Shown in pieces: positions 8,875 through 17,426 of a stretch of DNA of 64,000 bases. The DNA is from Vibrio sp. NTOU-M3 (lineage in GTDB: Bacteria > Pseudomonadota > Gammaproteobacteria > Enterobacterales > Vibrionaceae), in contig NZ_CP162100.1 of assembly GCF_040869035.1 (NCBI RefSeq), forward strand, positions 1,798,001-1,862,000, read 5' to 3'. The stretch's first letter is position 1; every line of letters begins with the position of its first letter. Under the pieces are notes generated by a model. That model did not search any database and was not told the origin of the DNA. It was given only the letters and a program-made list of their open reading frames with translations. Made by a program: the position numbers and the translations under genes.

Positions 8875-10584
8875 ATGAAAACAATGCAAGTCGCCACCAT
8901 CGCTTTGCTGATTGGTGGAGCCATTGGCTTCGGTGCAAACACATTTATCAACGGCCACAACATGACCACAATGGCCAATGCGGATAGCAGCAGCGCATCG
9001 AACGAGCCACTTTATTGGGTTGCCCCAATGGACCCAAACTACAAACGTGACAAGCCCGGCAAATCACCAATGGGCATGGATCTTATCCCTGTTTATGCAG
9101 AAGATTTGGCTGGCGAAAATGATAAGCCGGGCACGGTTAAAATTGACCCAGCGGTGGAAAACAATCTCGGTGTAAAAACCGCGTCAGTGACGTCAGCACA
9201 GCTTTCTCCACGCATTGAAACCGTGGGCTATATTGCCTTTGATGAAAGTCTACTTTGGCAAACTAACGTCCGTGTTGCGGGTTGGGTAGAAAAACTCTAC
9301 ATCAATGCAGTTGGGGAACAGGTGCGACGTGGTGATGTGCTTTTCACACTCTACTCACCTGAGCTTGTGAAAGCACAAGAAGAGTTACTCAATGCTTACC
9401 GAACGGGTCGCAGTGGCTTAGTGAAAGGCGCAACAGAGCGCTTAGTTTCTCTCGGTGTAGACCGCGCCCAGATAAAACAAATTGTTAAGCGTGGAAAGGC
9501 TTCACAAACCATTGAAGTAAAAGCGTTGGCCGATGGTGTTATTGCCAGCCTTAACATTCGCGAAGGGGGTTACTTGTCACCTGCGCAAGCGGTGATCAGT
9601 GCCGGGCCACTGGAAGAAGTTTGGGTCGATGCGGAAGTATTTGAACGCCAAGCGCATTGGATTAACGCCGGTAGCAAAGCCACTATGACATTAGACGCCC
9701 TACCCGGTAAACAATGGGTTGGCGCGGTCGATTATGTTTACCCCATTCTCGACCCGAGTACTCGAACCCTGCGTGTAAGGCTTAAATTTACCAATCCAGA
9801 TGGAGCCTTGAAGCCAAACATGTTTGCCAACATTGCGCTGCAGCCTGTCAGTAAGCAATCCGTTTTGACCATTCCAAAAGCGTCGGTCATTCGATCCGGT
9901 GGTATGACACGTGTTGTTTTAGCCCAAGGTAACGGTAAGTATCGCTCAGCCCGCATTGAAGTTGGACGTGAAGCGGGTGACAAAATCGAAGTGCTGCAAG
10001 GCCTAACAGAGCAAGACCGCGTTGTGACTTCTGCTCATTTCATGCTGGATTCTGAATCTAGCCAGTCCGCAGATTTATCAAGAATCAACGGCATTGAGCC
10101 ACCAGCAGAAACCGTTTGGGCAAAAGGCGAAATCACCGACATCATGGCCGACCACGGCATGCTGACCATCAATCACCAACCCGTACCAAAATGGGATTGG
10201 CCAGGTATGACGATGAACTTCAATGCTTCAAAAACACTGGATATTTCATCGCTGACAAAAGGCCAAGCGATTGAATTTGAGATGCAAAAAACACCAGATG
10301 GTCAATATGAGGTTGTCGACTTCAAAGCCGATGACAGCATCATCACACCAGAGATTTGGGTGACTGGAGACATCTCCATGCTAATGGCTGATTTTGGCAT
10401 GATCACCCTTTCACACTTGCCTGTTGCCGAGTGGAACTGGGACGCTGGTGAAATGAACTTCTCTGTTGGTGAGGAGGTCGACCTAAGCGGCTTTCAAGAA
10501 GGCCAGAAGGTTCGGTTTCTGATCAGCAAGAATGGTTCCGAATACGCCCTAAAAGCTTTGAAAGCATTGGAGGGTGAACAATGA
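8875..10584 (+). CDS. cusB: CusB periplasmic adaptor with tandem C-terminal CusF-like domains
   Basis: 569 aa membrane-fusion protein. Order: N-terminal membrane anchor/signal (1-25); heavy-metal-binding domain (about 46-74, YWVAPMDP...KSPMGMDLIPVY); adaptor barrel-hairpin-lipoyl core (about 85-400); then two CusF-like copper-chaperone domains (about 412-483 and 492-563). The first has the CusF ligand set at exact spacing: His434, Trp442, Met445, Met447. The second keeps His514, Trp522 and Met527 but has Gly525 in place of the first methionine. In E. coli CusF is a separate protein; here the chaperone is fused and duplicated. The stop overlaps the cusA start (ATGA). Confidence 0.92.
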   Translation: MKTMQVATIALLIGGAIGFGANTFINGHNMTTMANADSSSASNEPLYWVAPMDPNYKRDKPGKSPMGMDLIPVYAEDLAGENDKPGTVKIDPAVENNLGVKTASVTSAQLSPRIETVGYIAFDESLLWQTNVRVAGWVEKLYINAVGEQVRRGDVLFTLYSPELVKAQEELLNAYRTGRSGLVKGATERLVSLGVDRAQIKQIVKRGKASQTIEVKALADGVIASLNIREGGYLSPAQAVISAGPLEEVWVDAEVFERQAHWINAGSKATMTLDALPGKQWVGAVDYVYPILDPSTRTLRVRLKFTNPDGALKPNMFANIALQPVSKQSVLTIPKASVIRSGGMTRVVLAQGNGKYRSARIEVGREAGDKIEVLQGLTEQDRVVTSAHFMLDSESSQSADLSRINGIEPPAETVWAKGEITDIMADHGMLTINHQPVPKWDWPGMTMNFNASKTLDISSLTKGQAIEFEMQKTPDGQYEVVDFKADDSIITPEIWVTGDISMLMADFGMITLSHLPVAEWNWDAGEMNFSVGEEVDLSGFQEGQKVRFLISKNGSEYALKALKALEGEQ

Positions 10585-13500
10585 TTGGCGCAATTATCCG
10601 TTGGTCAATCAACAACCGATTCATGGTATTGATTGCCACGTTATTTCTCACGTTAGCGGGGTTGTACAGCGTAAAAAACACGCCAGTTGATGCCCTTCCC
10701 GACTTGTCAGATGTTCAGGTGATCATCAAGACAAGCTACCCGGGTCAAGCTCCTCAAGTGGTTGAAGACCAAGTGACTTATCCGCTCACAACCGCCATGT
10801 TGGCGGTACCGGGTGCGGAAACAGTTCGAGGTTATTCCTTCTTTGGTGACTCTTACGTTTACATCATCTTTAACGATGATACCGACATGTATTGGGCACG
10901 TTCTCGTGTGCTTGAATACTTAAGCCAAGTTGCCCCTAAGCTGCCACCAAGTGCAAAACCAACATTGGGACCGGATGCAACCGGTGTGGGCTGGATTTAC
11001 AGTTATGTATTGCAGGATAAAACGGGCAAACATGACTTAGCGCAGCTGCGCACGCTGCAAGATTGGTTCTTAAAATACGAGTTGCAAACCGTTGAAGGGG
11101 TTTCTGAAGTCGCTACTGTTGGCGGAATGGTGAAACAGTATCAAGTCCAAATCGATCCAGCGAAGCTACGTGCTTACGATTTGACACTGCAACAAGTCAA
11201 TATGGCGATTCAAAACGGCAACCAAGAAACGGGAGCCTCAGTTATCGAAGTGGCCGAAGCGGAACACATGGTCCGTACAACAGGTTACTTAACCGATATT
11301 GAAGACATCAAGTCCCTGCCGTTAAAAGTCACGAAGAAAGGAACGCCGTTGTTACTCGGCGACATTGCTGACATCAACATCGGCCCACAAATGCGCCGTG
11401 GTATTTCTGAATTTAACGGTGAAGGTGAAGCCGTCGGTGGGGTCATTGTGATGCGCTTTGGTGAAAACGCCAGTGAAGTCATTGATAACGTGAAAGCAAA
11501 GCTCAGCGAACTTCAACGCGGCCTACCGGAAGGCGTTGAGATTGTTGCGACCTACGATCGCTCAACGTTGATCAATGCTGCCGTCGAAAACTTATGGAAA
11601 AAGCTCGCTGAAGAATTCATCGTGGTCGCGATAGTGTGTGCGCTGTTCTTGTTCCATATTCGTTCTTCGCTTGTTATCGCCTTGAGCTTGCCTGTTGGGA
11701 TCTTATCTGCCTTTATCGTCATGCACTGGCAAGGGATCAACGCCAACATCATGTCTCTTGGCGGTATTGCGATAGCCATTGGCGCTATGGTGGACGGCGC
11801 AATCGTGATGATTGAAAACGTTCACAAGCATATTGAACGAACACCACTGACCGATAAAAATCGCTGGCAAGTAATAGGTAAAGCAGCGGAAGAAGTGGGC
11901 GCGCCACTGTTCTTCTCACTCCTTATCATTACGTTAAGCTTTGTTCCTGTATTCGCATTGGAAGGACAAGAAGGCAAAATGTTCTCTCCTCTTGCCTTCA
12001 CAAAAACCTATGCGATGGCGGCCGCGGCTGGTTTAGCCATCACCTTAGTCCCTGTGCTGATGGGCTACTTTATTCGCGGTAACGTGCTACCTGAGCATAA
12101 AAACCCAGTGAATAAAGGTTTGGTTGCACTTTATCGTCCGCTGCTCAACCTTAGCCTTAGCTATCCAAAAACGATGATCGTACTCGCTCTAGGTTTAATG
12201 GCATCAGCTTACTACCCGACAACAAAACTGGGCAGTGAGTTCATCCCACCATTGGATGAAGGCGATTTAATGTACATGCCAACGACCTATCCGGGGATCT
12301 CAATTGGTAAAGCACGCGAGTTGCTGCAACAAACCAACAAGCTGATCAAAACCGTACCGGAAGTACAAACGGTATGGGGCAAAATTGGCCGTGCTGAAAC
12401 CGCAACCGATCCAGCGCCACTGACTATGATTGAAACTGTCATCCAACTTAAACCGCGCGACCAATGGCGTGACGGCGTCACCACCGAATCATTACGTAAG
12501 GAGTTCGACGACTTAGTACAGTTCCCCGGATTAACCAATGCTTGGGTGATGCCAATTAAAACGCGTATCGACATGCTAGCGACCGGGATCAAGACACCGA
12601 TTGGTATCAAGATCGCAGGCCCAGACTTAAAAGTCATTGAGAAAATCGGGGCAGATTTAGAGCCGATTCTAAATGGCATCAACGGCACAGCGTCTGTTTA
12701 TGCAGAACGTGTCGCAGGTGGTCGCTATGTGACAATAGACATCAAGCGTCGCGCGGCTGCTCGTTATGGGTTGAGCATCAAAGATGTTCAGCAAGTGATT
12801 TCAACGGCCGTTGGCGGTATGAACGTCGGAGAAACCATTGAAGGGCTTGAGCGTTACCCAATTAACGTTCGTTACCCACAAGACTATCGTGATTCGGTTG
12901 TGAAGTTGCAGAACTTGCCACTTGTAACACCAAATGGGGCTCGCATTGCACTCGCTGACGTTGCCGACATCCGTTATGAAGATGGCCCACCAATGATCAA
13001 GACCGAAAACGCACGTCCTAACGGCTGGGTGTTTGTCGACATCGAAGGCAGAGACCTTGGCTCCTACGTCGTTGAAGCGCAGCAGATCGTTGCTGACCAA
13101 CTTGTGTTGCCCGCGGGATACTCACTTGCTTGGTCTGGGCAATATGAATACATGGAACGTGCGAAAGAGCGCTTAAGTGTTGTGGTCCCTATCACGCTGG
13201 CCATCATCATGTTGCTGCTCTACTTCAGCTTCCGCCGCATTGGTGAAGTGCTGATCATCATGGCGACGTTACCGCTGGCAATGGTTGGCGGCCTGTGGCT
13301 AATGCATTACCTCGGTTACAACTTCTCCATTGCCGTTGGCGTGGGCTTCATCGCCCTTGCGGGGGTTGCCGTAGAAATCGGCGTGATCATGCTGGTGTAC
13401 CTAAACCAAGCTTGGCATTACCGAAAACTGCATGCGAGCGAAAACCAGCAATCACTCAATCATGAGGATCTCACAGATGCGATTCGTGAAGGTGCCGGCT

Positions 13501-13718
13501 TACGTGTCCGTCCCGTAATGATGACCGTACTGACCGTCATTATCGGCTTGATCCCAATTATGTACGGTGAAGGAACGGGTTCTGAAGTGATGCAACGTAT
13601 CGCAGCCCCCATGATCGGCGGTATGGCTTCTGCCCTACTTCTTACTTTGTTAGTACTTCCTGCCATTTTCAAATTATGGAAATCCAGAGAAGTGAAAAAA
13701 AGCTTAAACAAACACTAA
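10581..13718 (+). CDS. cusA: CusA copper/silver RND efflux pump
   Basis: 1045 aa inner-membrane HME-RND transporter exporting Cu(I)/Ag(I) with CusB and CusC. Twelve hydrophobic helices in the RND pattern, with two large periplasmic loops. The proton-relay aspartate lies in GAMVDGAIVMIENVHK. The three methionines of the E. coli copper site (573/623/672) correspond here to Met566, Met616 and Met665, with the same 50- and 49-residue spacings. Translationally coupled to cusB by a 4-bp overlap. Other heavy-metal RND types (Czc) are less likely because the Met triad is intact. Confidence 0.95.
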   Translation: MIGAIIRWSINNRFMVLIATLFLTLAGLYSVKNTPVDALPDLSDVQVIIKTSYPGQAPQVVEDQVTYPLTTAMLAVPGAETVRGYSFFGDSYVYIIFNDDTDMYWARSRVLEYLSQVAPKLPPSAKPTLGPDATGVGWIYSYVLQDKTGKHDLAQLRTLQDWFLKYELQTVEGVSEVATVGGMVKQYQVQIDPAKLRAYDLTLQQVNMAIQNGNQETGASVIEVAEAEHMVRTTGYLTDIEDIKSLPLKVTKKGTPLLLGDIADINIGPQMRRGISEFNGEGEAVGGVIVMRFGENASEVIDNVKAKLSELQRGLPEGVEIVATYDRSTLINAAVENLWKKLAEEFIVVAIVCALFLFHIRSSLVIALSLPVGILSAFIVMHWQGINANIMSLGGIAIAIGAMVDGAIVMIENVHKHIERTPLTDKNRWQVIGKAAEEVGAPLFFSLLIITLSFVPVFALEGQEGKMFSPLAFTKTYAMAAAAGLAITLVPVLMGYFIRGNVLPEHKNPVNKGLVALYRPLLNLSLSYPKTMIVLALGLMASAYYPTTKLGSEFIPPLDEGDLMYMPTTYPGISIGKARELLQQTNKLIKTVPEVQTVWGKIGRAETATDPAPLTMIETVIQLKPRDQWRDGVTTESLRKEFDDLVQFPGLTNAWVMPIKTRIDMLATGIKTPIGIKIAGPDLKVIEKIGADLEPILNGINGTASVYAERVAGGRYVTIDIKRRAAARYGLSIKDVQQVISTAVGGMNVGETIEGLERYPINVRYPQDYRDSVVKLQNLPLVTPNGARIALADVADIRYEDGPPMIKTENARPNGWVFVDIEGRDLGSYVVEAQQIVADQLVLPAGYSLAWSGQYEYMERAKERLSVVVPITLAIIMLLLYFSFRRIGEVLIIMATLPLAMVGGLWLMHYLGYNFSIAVGVGFIALAGVAVEIGVIMLVYLNQAWHYRKLHASENQQSLNHEDLTDAIREGAGLRVRPVMMTVLTVIIGLIPIMYGEGTGSEVMQRIAAPMIGGMASALLLTLLVLPAIFKLWKSREVKKSLNKH

Positions 13719-13726
13719 TTCAACTC

Positions 13727-13772
13727 TCCCTAGGGCTGTCCCAACAAAAGAAACACTTTGTTGCCCTAGGGA
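13727..13772 (+). repeat. Strong intergenic hairpin between cusA and the cupredoxin gene
   Basis: Perfect 10-bp arms TCCCTAGGGC (13727-13736) and GCCCTAGGGA (13763-13772), with inner AACAAA/TTTGTT pairing extending the stem past a 6-nt bulge. There is no T-run, so it is not a simple terminator. It may stabilise or process the cus mRNA. The CCCTAGGG core is the same octamer found in both CueR-type promoters upstream. Confidence 0.6.
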
Positions 13773-13795
13773 ACCTTATTAAAAAGGAACAAACC

Positions 13796-14332
13796 ATGAA
13801 AAAAACACTGATTACTCTGGCACTAGCGCTTACTACAACCACTGCATTTGCTGACAAAATGGACCATTCAAATATGGATCATGGCAATATGGACCACGGT
13901 TCAATGAAAATGGACCACAGCAAGATGGATCACTCAGGCATGATGAATATGGAAGGCATGTCTGATGTCGGTATGCCAGCAAAAGGAGCTAAACCAGATA
14001 AAGTTGTGCATGTTCTTCTTAGCGATGACATGAAAATCACTTTCAAAAAAGAAGTAAAGATCGAGCCAAATGACGTCGTTCAATTTGTGGTGATGAACAC
14101 TGGTAAAATTGACCATGAATTTTCCATCGGTTCTGCAGCTGAACAATTAAAACATCGCGAGATGATGAAAACCATGAGTGCACATGCACACGATAGTGGC
14201 AGCACGGTTACGGTAAAACCGGGTAAAGCTAAGCAACTACTTTGGCATTTCCACGGCGACAATAACGTTGAGTTTGCGTGCAATATTCCAGGCCACACTG
14301 AGGCCGGCATGGTGAAGTCTATTCGCCTATAA
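13796..14332 (+). CDS. copI: Periplasmic cupredoxin, CopI-like copper-resistance protein
   Basis: 178 aa. Signal peptide (MKKTLITLALALTTTTAFA), then a His/Met-rich linker with repeated MDHSNMDHG-type units (residues ~21-57), then a cupredoxin domain. Type-1 copper ligands are evident: His in KIDHEFSIG, and Cys/His/Met in FACNIPGHTEAGM near the C-terminus. It probably binds or buffers periplasmic copper exported by CusCBA. A longer in-frame reading begins at 13676 inside cusA, but the ATG at 13796 has AAGGA upstream and gives a clean signal peptide. Followed by a strong terminator. Confidence 0.88.
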   Translation: MKKTLITLALALTTTTAFADKMDHSNMDHGNMDHGSMKMDHSKMDHSGMMNMEGMSDVGMPAKGAKPDKVVHVLLSDDMKITFKKEVKIEPNDVVQFVVMNTGKIDHEFSIGSAAEQLKHREMMKTMSAHAHDSGSTVTVKPGKAKQLLWHFHGDNNVEFACNIPGHTEAGMVKSIRL

Positions 14333-14340
14333 TTACGCTT

Positions 14341-14374
14341 CTCTGAGCTAAGTTTGGCTTAGCTCAGAGATTTC
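14341..14374 (+). terminator. Terminator of the cus/copI operon
   Basis: Perfect 12-bp stem CTCTGAGCTAAG / CTTAGCTCAGAG with loop TTTGG, followed by a short ATTT. It separates the copper operon from the cytochrome genes. Confidence 0.7.
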
Positions 14375-14393
14375 GAACACAATGCGATTAAAC

Positions 14394-14407
14394 TTGATTT
14401 TGATCAA
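14394..14407 (+). promoter_or_regulatory. Consensus FNR box upstream of the cytochrome operon
   Basis: TTGAT-TTTG-ATCAA matches the FNR consensus TTGAT-N4-ATCAA at every fixed position. It is centred ~75 bp before the ATG at 14476. A weak -10 (TACGCT, 14431-14436) at the class II distance would give activation under low oxygen. Confidence 0.7.
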
Positions 14408-14475
14408 TTGAACAACACCACTCTGCTTCCTACGCTTACTGATAATAAGGACTAAACGAAAGCTGGAGGCACCCC

Positions 14476-15519
14476 ATGAAAACCACAACCATAGCATTAG
14501 GGATTGCAGCTATTTTCGTCTGCACAACCGCTCTTGCTGCAAAAACCATGACCTTAGAAACAACCAAACTTAACACCAATCTTAATTTAGATGGACAAGT
14601 TGATGAGGTATGGAATAAGGCTAAATCCCTGAAAGTCAAAGTAAACAAACTCCCTTACAAACCCAACAATGGTTATGAAGGGATCAAGAGAACCAATGTT
14701 GTAATGCGTTCATTTTATGATGATGCGTATATCTACTTTCTGGTTGAGTACGCAGACCCAACCCTTAGTATTGAACGTTTTCCTTGGATGAAACAAGCCG
14801 ATGGCAGTTGGAAACAATTGATCAATAAAGACAGCACAGGCCACGAAAATACCTACTACGAAGACAAATTTGCCCTGTATTGGAACATCAATGCCGACGG
14901 TTTTGACCAAAAAGGCTGTAACGCAGCTTGCCACCGAGCCAAAGACGGCATGATCGAAGGCCGTAAAGATAAAAACCCAGCGCGAAAATTTACCAAGGTA
15001 GACGGTCAATATATCGATATGTGGCATTGGAAAGGCGTGCGAACTGCCCCTCACAATCAACTTGATGATCAATATGTCGATAGCAATACCGATCCTAAGC
15101 AAAACAAAGGCTGGGGTCGAAAAGGCGACAGTAAAACTGGTGGCGGCTATGTCACTAACATCAAAGATGGTCAACCTGCTTTTGTAGCAGACAACCTAAC
15201 TGACACCACCCTACTGATCCTTGAATCTGAGAAAAAACCTTTCACTCAAGAGTACAACCAATCCAATCGCATTCCGGGATTAACAGGCGCACCATTTACG
15301 GGTTCACGTGGTGACATTGATGTTTATGCACAGTGGAACGATGGAATGTGGACACTAGAAATGAGACGAAAACTGGTGACCACGGGTGAAAACGCAGAAA
15401 CACAAGATGTCCAGTTTAATGACCTCACCAAGCCATATCCATTTGGCGTGGCTGTGTTTGACAATACCCAGATAAATCACATCTATCACCTTGGTGTGAT
15501 TAACCTTCAGTTCAAATGA
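14476..15519 (+). CDS. Periplasmic ethylbenzene-dehydrogenase-like haem-binding protein
   Basis: 347 aa with a signal peptide (cleavage near LAAKT, residue ~22). The body fits the EB_dh / DMSO-reductase-like haem-binding domain, a beta-sandwich seen in gamma subunits of type II molybdoenzymes and in stand-alone cytochromes. An unusual CX3CH motif, Cys148-Asn-Ala-Ala-Cys152-His153, could bind a c-type haem covalently. It opens an operon with NrfB-like and STC-like cytochromes behind a consensus FNR box, so a role in anaerobic periplasmic electron transfer is inferred. No molybdoenzyme catalytic subunit is nearby. Confidence 0.7.
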   Translation: MKTTTIALGIAAIFVCTTALAAKTMTLETTKLNTNLNLDGQVDEVWNKAKSLKVKVNKLPYKPNNGYEGIKRTNVVMRSFYDDAYIYFLVEYADPTLSIERFPWMKQADGSWKQLINKDSTGHENTYYEDKFALYWNINADGFDQKGCNAACHRAKDGMIEGRKDKNPARKFTKVDGQYIDMWHWKGVRTAPHNQLDDQYVDSNTDPKQNKGWGRKGDSKTGGGYVTNIKDGQPAFVADNLTDTTLLILESEKKPFTQEYNQSNRIPGLTGAPFTGSRGDIDVYAQWNDGMWTLEMRRKLVTTGENAETQDVQFNDLTKPYPFGVAVFDNTQINHIYHLGVINLQFK

Positions 15520-15576
15520 TGCTCGGGCTGAGGTGGGCCAATGTTGGCCTACCTCTTCGAACGTTTGGGAGGCGAT

Positions 15577-16137
15577 ATGCACACATGGTCTGTTCGTGCC
15601 GTTTGTATTGTCCTATTTACAACTTTCAGTGGCTGCATGTTCTATGCTCATGCCGAAGAGACATTTAGCGCTCAATTGTCCCCCAGCAACACTCTTGAAC
15701 ACATTCAAAAAGAGAACAAACGCTGTATTCGATGCCACCAGAAAGAACGTTTATTGAAACAAATTAGTGCAATTCATTCCGTAGGGAAACACGCAAGTAG
15801 TGAGTACGAGAACAACTGTACGGCCTGCCACGGCGATAAAGAAAAACACCCAAAAGATGATCACACCATCATTCCCCAACGAGATAGCTTACTCTTTAGT
15901 GCTTGGGAGCAAAACCAGCGTTGTGTTTCATGTCACTCCCCTATTCTGTTACGACACTCAGACTGGACCCATGATGTACATGCCGCCAAGTTAACCTGTT
16001 CTAATTGTCATCAACTTCATCGCTCCCAAGACCCGATTATTGGCATACAGCCCCGTTTTAGAATTGGGTTATGTGTGACCTGTCATGAAAGCATGAAACA
16101 GATAAAGCATTACAAACAATTGAAAAGCGAGGAATAA
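15577..16137 (+). CDS. NrfB-like pentahaem c-type cytochrome
   Basis: 186 aa. An N-terminal export signal ends near YAHAEE. There are five CXXCH motifs: CIRCH (50-54), CTACH (81-85), CVSCH (116-120), CSNCH (141-145) and CVTCH (166-170). Haem number, spacing and length match E. coli NrfB (188 aa), including the WTHDVHAAKLTCSNCH region. NrfB carries electrons to nitrite reductase NrfA, but no nrfA is in this window, so the partner is unknown. The ATG at 15577 follows GGGAGG; an ATG at 15541 gives a less convincing N-terminus. Confidence 0.82.
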   Translation: MHTWSVRAVCIVLFTTFSGCMFYAHAEETFSAQLSPSNTLEHIQKENKRCIRCHQKERLLKQISAIHSVGKHASSEYENNCTACHGDKEKHPKDDHTIIPQRDSLLFSAWEQNQRCVSCHSPILLRHSDWTHDVHAAKLTCSNCHQLHRSQDPIIGIQPRFRIGLCVTCHESMKQIKHYKQLKSEE

Positions 16138-16141
16138 GATC

Positions 16142-16600
16142 ATGAAGAAAACGTTGATATTAATAGTGTTCCTGCTTACCAGCGCTGTTTATTCAGCGGC
16201 TGACGAATTACCAAATCCAGAGCAAGACAACCTTGCCAACCGGCATTTGCAAGATGAGACTTGTGCTGGGCAGTGCCATGAAGGGGAGGAAGTCTCTGAT
16301 GATTTGGAATTTGAGTATCAAAGCTGTATTGAATGCCATGATTTGATGGTGAATCTTGACGGTAAAGCACACAACATAAAACACCAAGATGACGAACAGA
16401 TGGTCTGTGTGGACTGCCACGTTCCACATGAAGCCTATGCCCCCAAAGAAGGTTGCATTGACTGCCACGATGAAGAGGACGAAGCGATATCAAGTGAGTT
16501 ATCCCACTTTCATATCAAAGCTCAGCCTTCCTATTTTCAGTTTATTTTTAAACGATTTAACAACCAAACTTTATCCCAAAGCGAGAGAGCCTTATTCTAA
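16142..16600 (+). CDS. STC/CctA-like small tetrahaem cytochrome c
   Basis: 152 aa with a signal peptide (about 1-20). Haem sites: CAGQCH (Cys41, an unusual CX3CH), CIECH (62-66), CVDCH (89-93) and CIDCH (105-109). Spacing and the CVDCHVPH segment resemble the Shewanella small tetrahaem cytochrome and the FccA haem domain. After the last haem there are ~40 extra residues ending FIFKRFNNQTLSQSERALF, not typical of STC. The gene then stops in AT-rich DNA at the edge of the glycosaminoglycan island. It starts 4 bp after the pentahaem gene, so the two are co-translated. Confidence 0.75.
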   Translation: MKKTLILIVFLLTSAVYSAADELPNPEQDNLANRHLQDETCAGQCHEGEEVSDDLEFEYQSCIECHDLMVNLDGKAHNIKHQDDEQMVCVDCHVPHEAYAPKEGCIDCHDEEDEAISSELSHFHIKAQPSYFQFIFKRFNNQTLSQSERALF

Positions 16601-16635
16601 ATAATTAATTATAAAACAATAAGTTAACAATATTA

Positions 16636-17340
16636 TTATTGGAAAGACATAGCGTAAGAACTCATTTTCAAACTATCACGCAAACCTTGCAGGTTAACCT
16701 CTGCCAGCGAGAGAAAAATACGATGTGCATATTTTTTCGAGTAGTGACAAGGGGCTTCGAGATCTGGAACCATTATCGTTGTACACCCAGCCATTCTGCT
16801 TGCTTTGATCCGATAATTGCTTCGCTCAAAAACAATGCACTTTCTTGTCGGGAGCTTCAGTTTGGTACTAATAAAGTGATACGTCTCAGAAGTGACTTTC
16901 TGAAACCTTAAATCCTCTCCGCTAATAATCAATTCAAACTTCTCCAATAAATCCGTTTTTGAGAAGTTAAATTCTATACATTGATAAGGTGAAGACGTCA
17001 CAAGAACACATGGAATACCATTTTCAATAGCCTGATCAAATAAATCTCTAAATCCTCGTTTAAAAACAGGAACTGTGCTAGTTAGGTTTAAATAATACGC
17101 TTCACGAACCGCTTTAAATCGGACCATGTCTATTTTACTTCTATATAATTTCTCTATAATTTTGTAGCTTTCTTCCTCACTAATGCCGATAAGTTCAGTA
17201 TATTGATATTCGTTGATAAAAATACCCTGCTCAAATGCAGCATAATACCAACTCCGCTGATAGGCTAACTCGGTTTCAAATATTAACCCATTCATATCAA
17301 ATAATAATGCACAATCCTTTTCATACGGCATAGAAAACAT
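16636..17340 (-). CDS. HAD-superfamily protein with degenerate active site
   Basis: 234 aa with the fold order of beta-phosphoglucomutase-like HAD phosphatases. Motif I reads LLFDMNGLIFETE: the nucleophile Asp15 is kept, but the acid/base Asp is Asn17 and the usual third Asp is Glu22. Motif II (LVTSSP, ~113-118) is present. Motif III keeps Lys148 but loses the following proline. Motif IV reads VFERSNYRIKAS, with Arg173 where a Mg-binding Asp is expected. Phosphatase activity is therefore doubtful; a regulatory or binding role is possible. It lies downstream of a PL8 lyase, beyond a terminator hairpin. Its DNA is visibly AT-rich. Confidence 0.7.
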   Translation of the reverse strand: MFSMPYEKDCALLFDMNGLIFETELAYQRSWYYAAFEQGIFINEYQYTELIGISEEESYKIIEKLYRSKIDMVRFKAVREAYYLNLTSTVPVFKRGFRDLFDQAIENGIPCVLVTSSPYQCIEFNFSKTDLLEKFELIISGEDLRFQKVTSETYHFISTKLKLPTRKCIVFERSNYRIKASRMAGCTTIMVPDLEAPCHYSKKYAHRIFLSLAEVNLQGLRDSLKMSSYAMSFQ

Positions 17341-17383
17341 TAGCTAATCCTTATTAAATACATTACGAGAATAACGCGCATTT

Positions 17384-17412
17384 AAAACCTGCTATCATCA
17401 GATAGCAGGTTT
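17384..17412 (-). terminator. Terminator after the first PL8 lyase
   Basis: Perfect 12-bp stem AAACCTGCTATC / GATAGCAGGTTT with loop ATCA. On the minus strand it is followed by TTTAAATG, a modest T-run. Confidence 0.65.
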
Positions 17413-17426
17413 CCATTCGATCAAAT

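Noticed and set aside
13676..13795. Longer reading frame of the cupredoxin beginning inside cusA
   Set aside because: It has no ribosome site and would bury the signal peptide; the ATG at 13796 has both a ribosome site and a proper leader.
14710..15174. 154-codon minus-strand frame inside the EB_dh-like gene
   Set aside because: It lies wholly within a gene supported by a signal peptide, haem motif and operon context.
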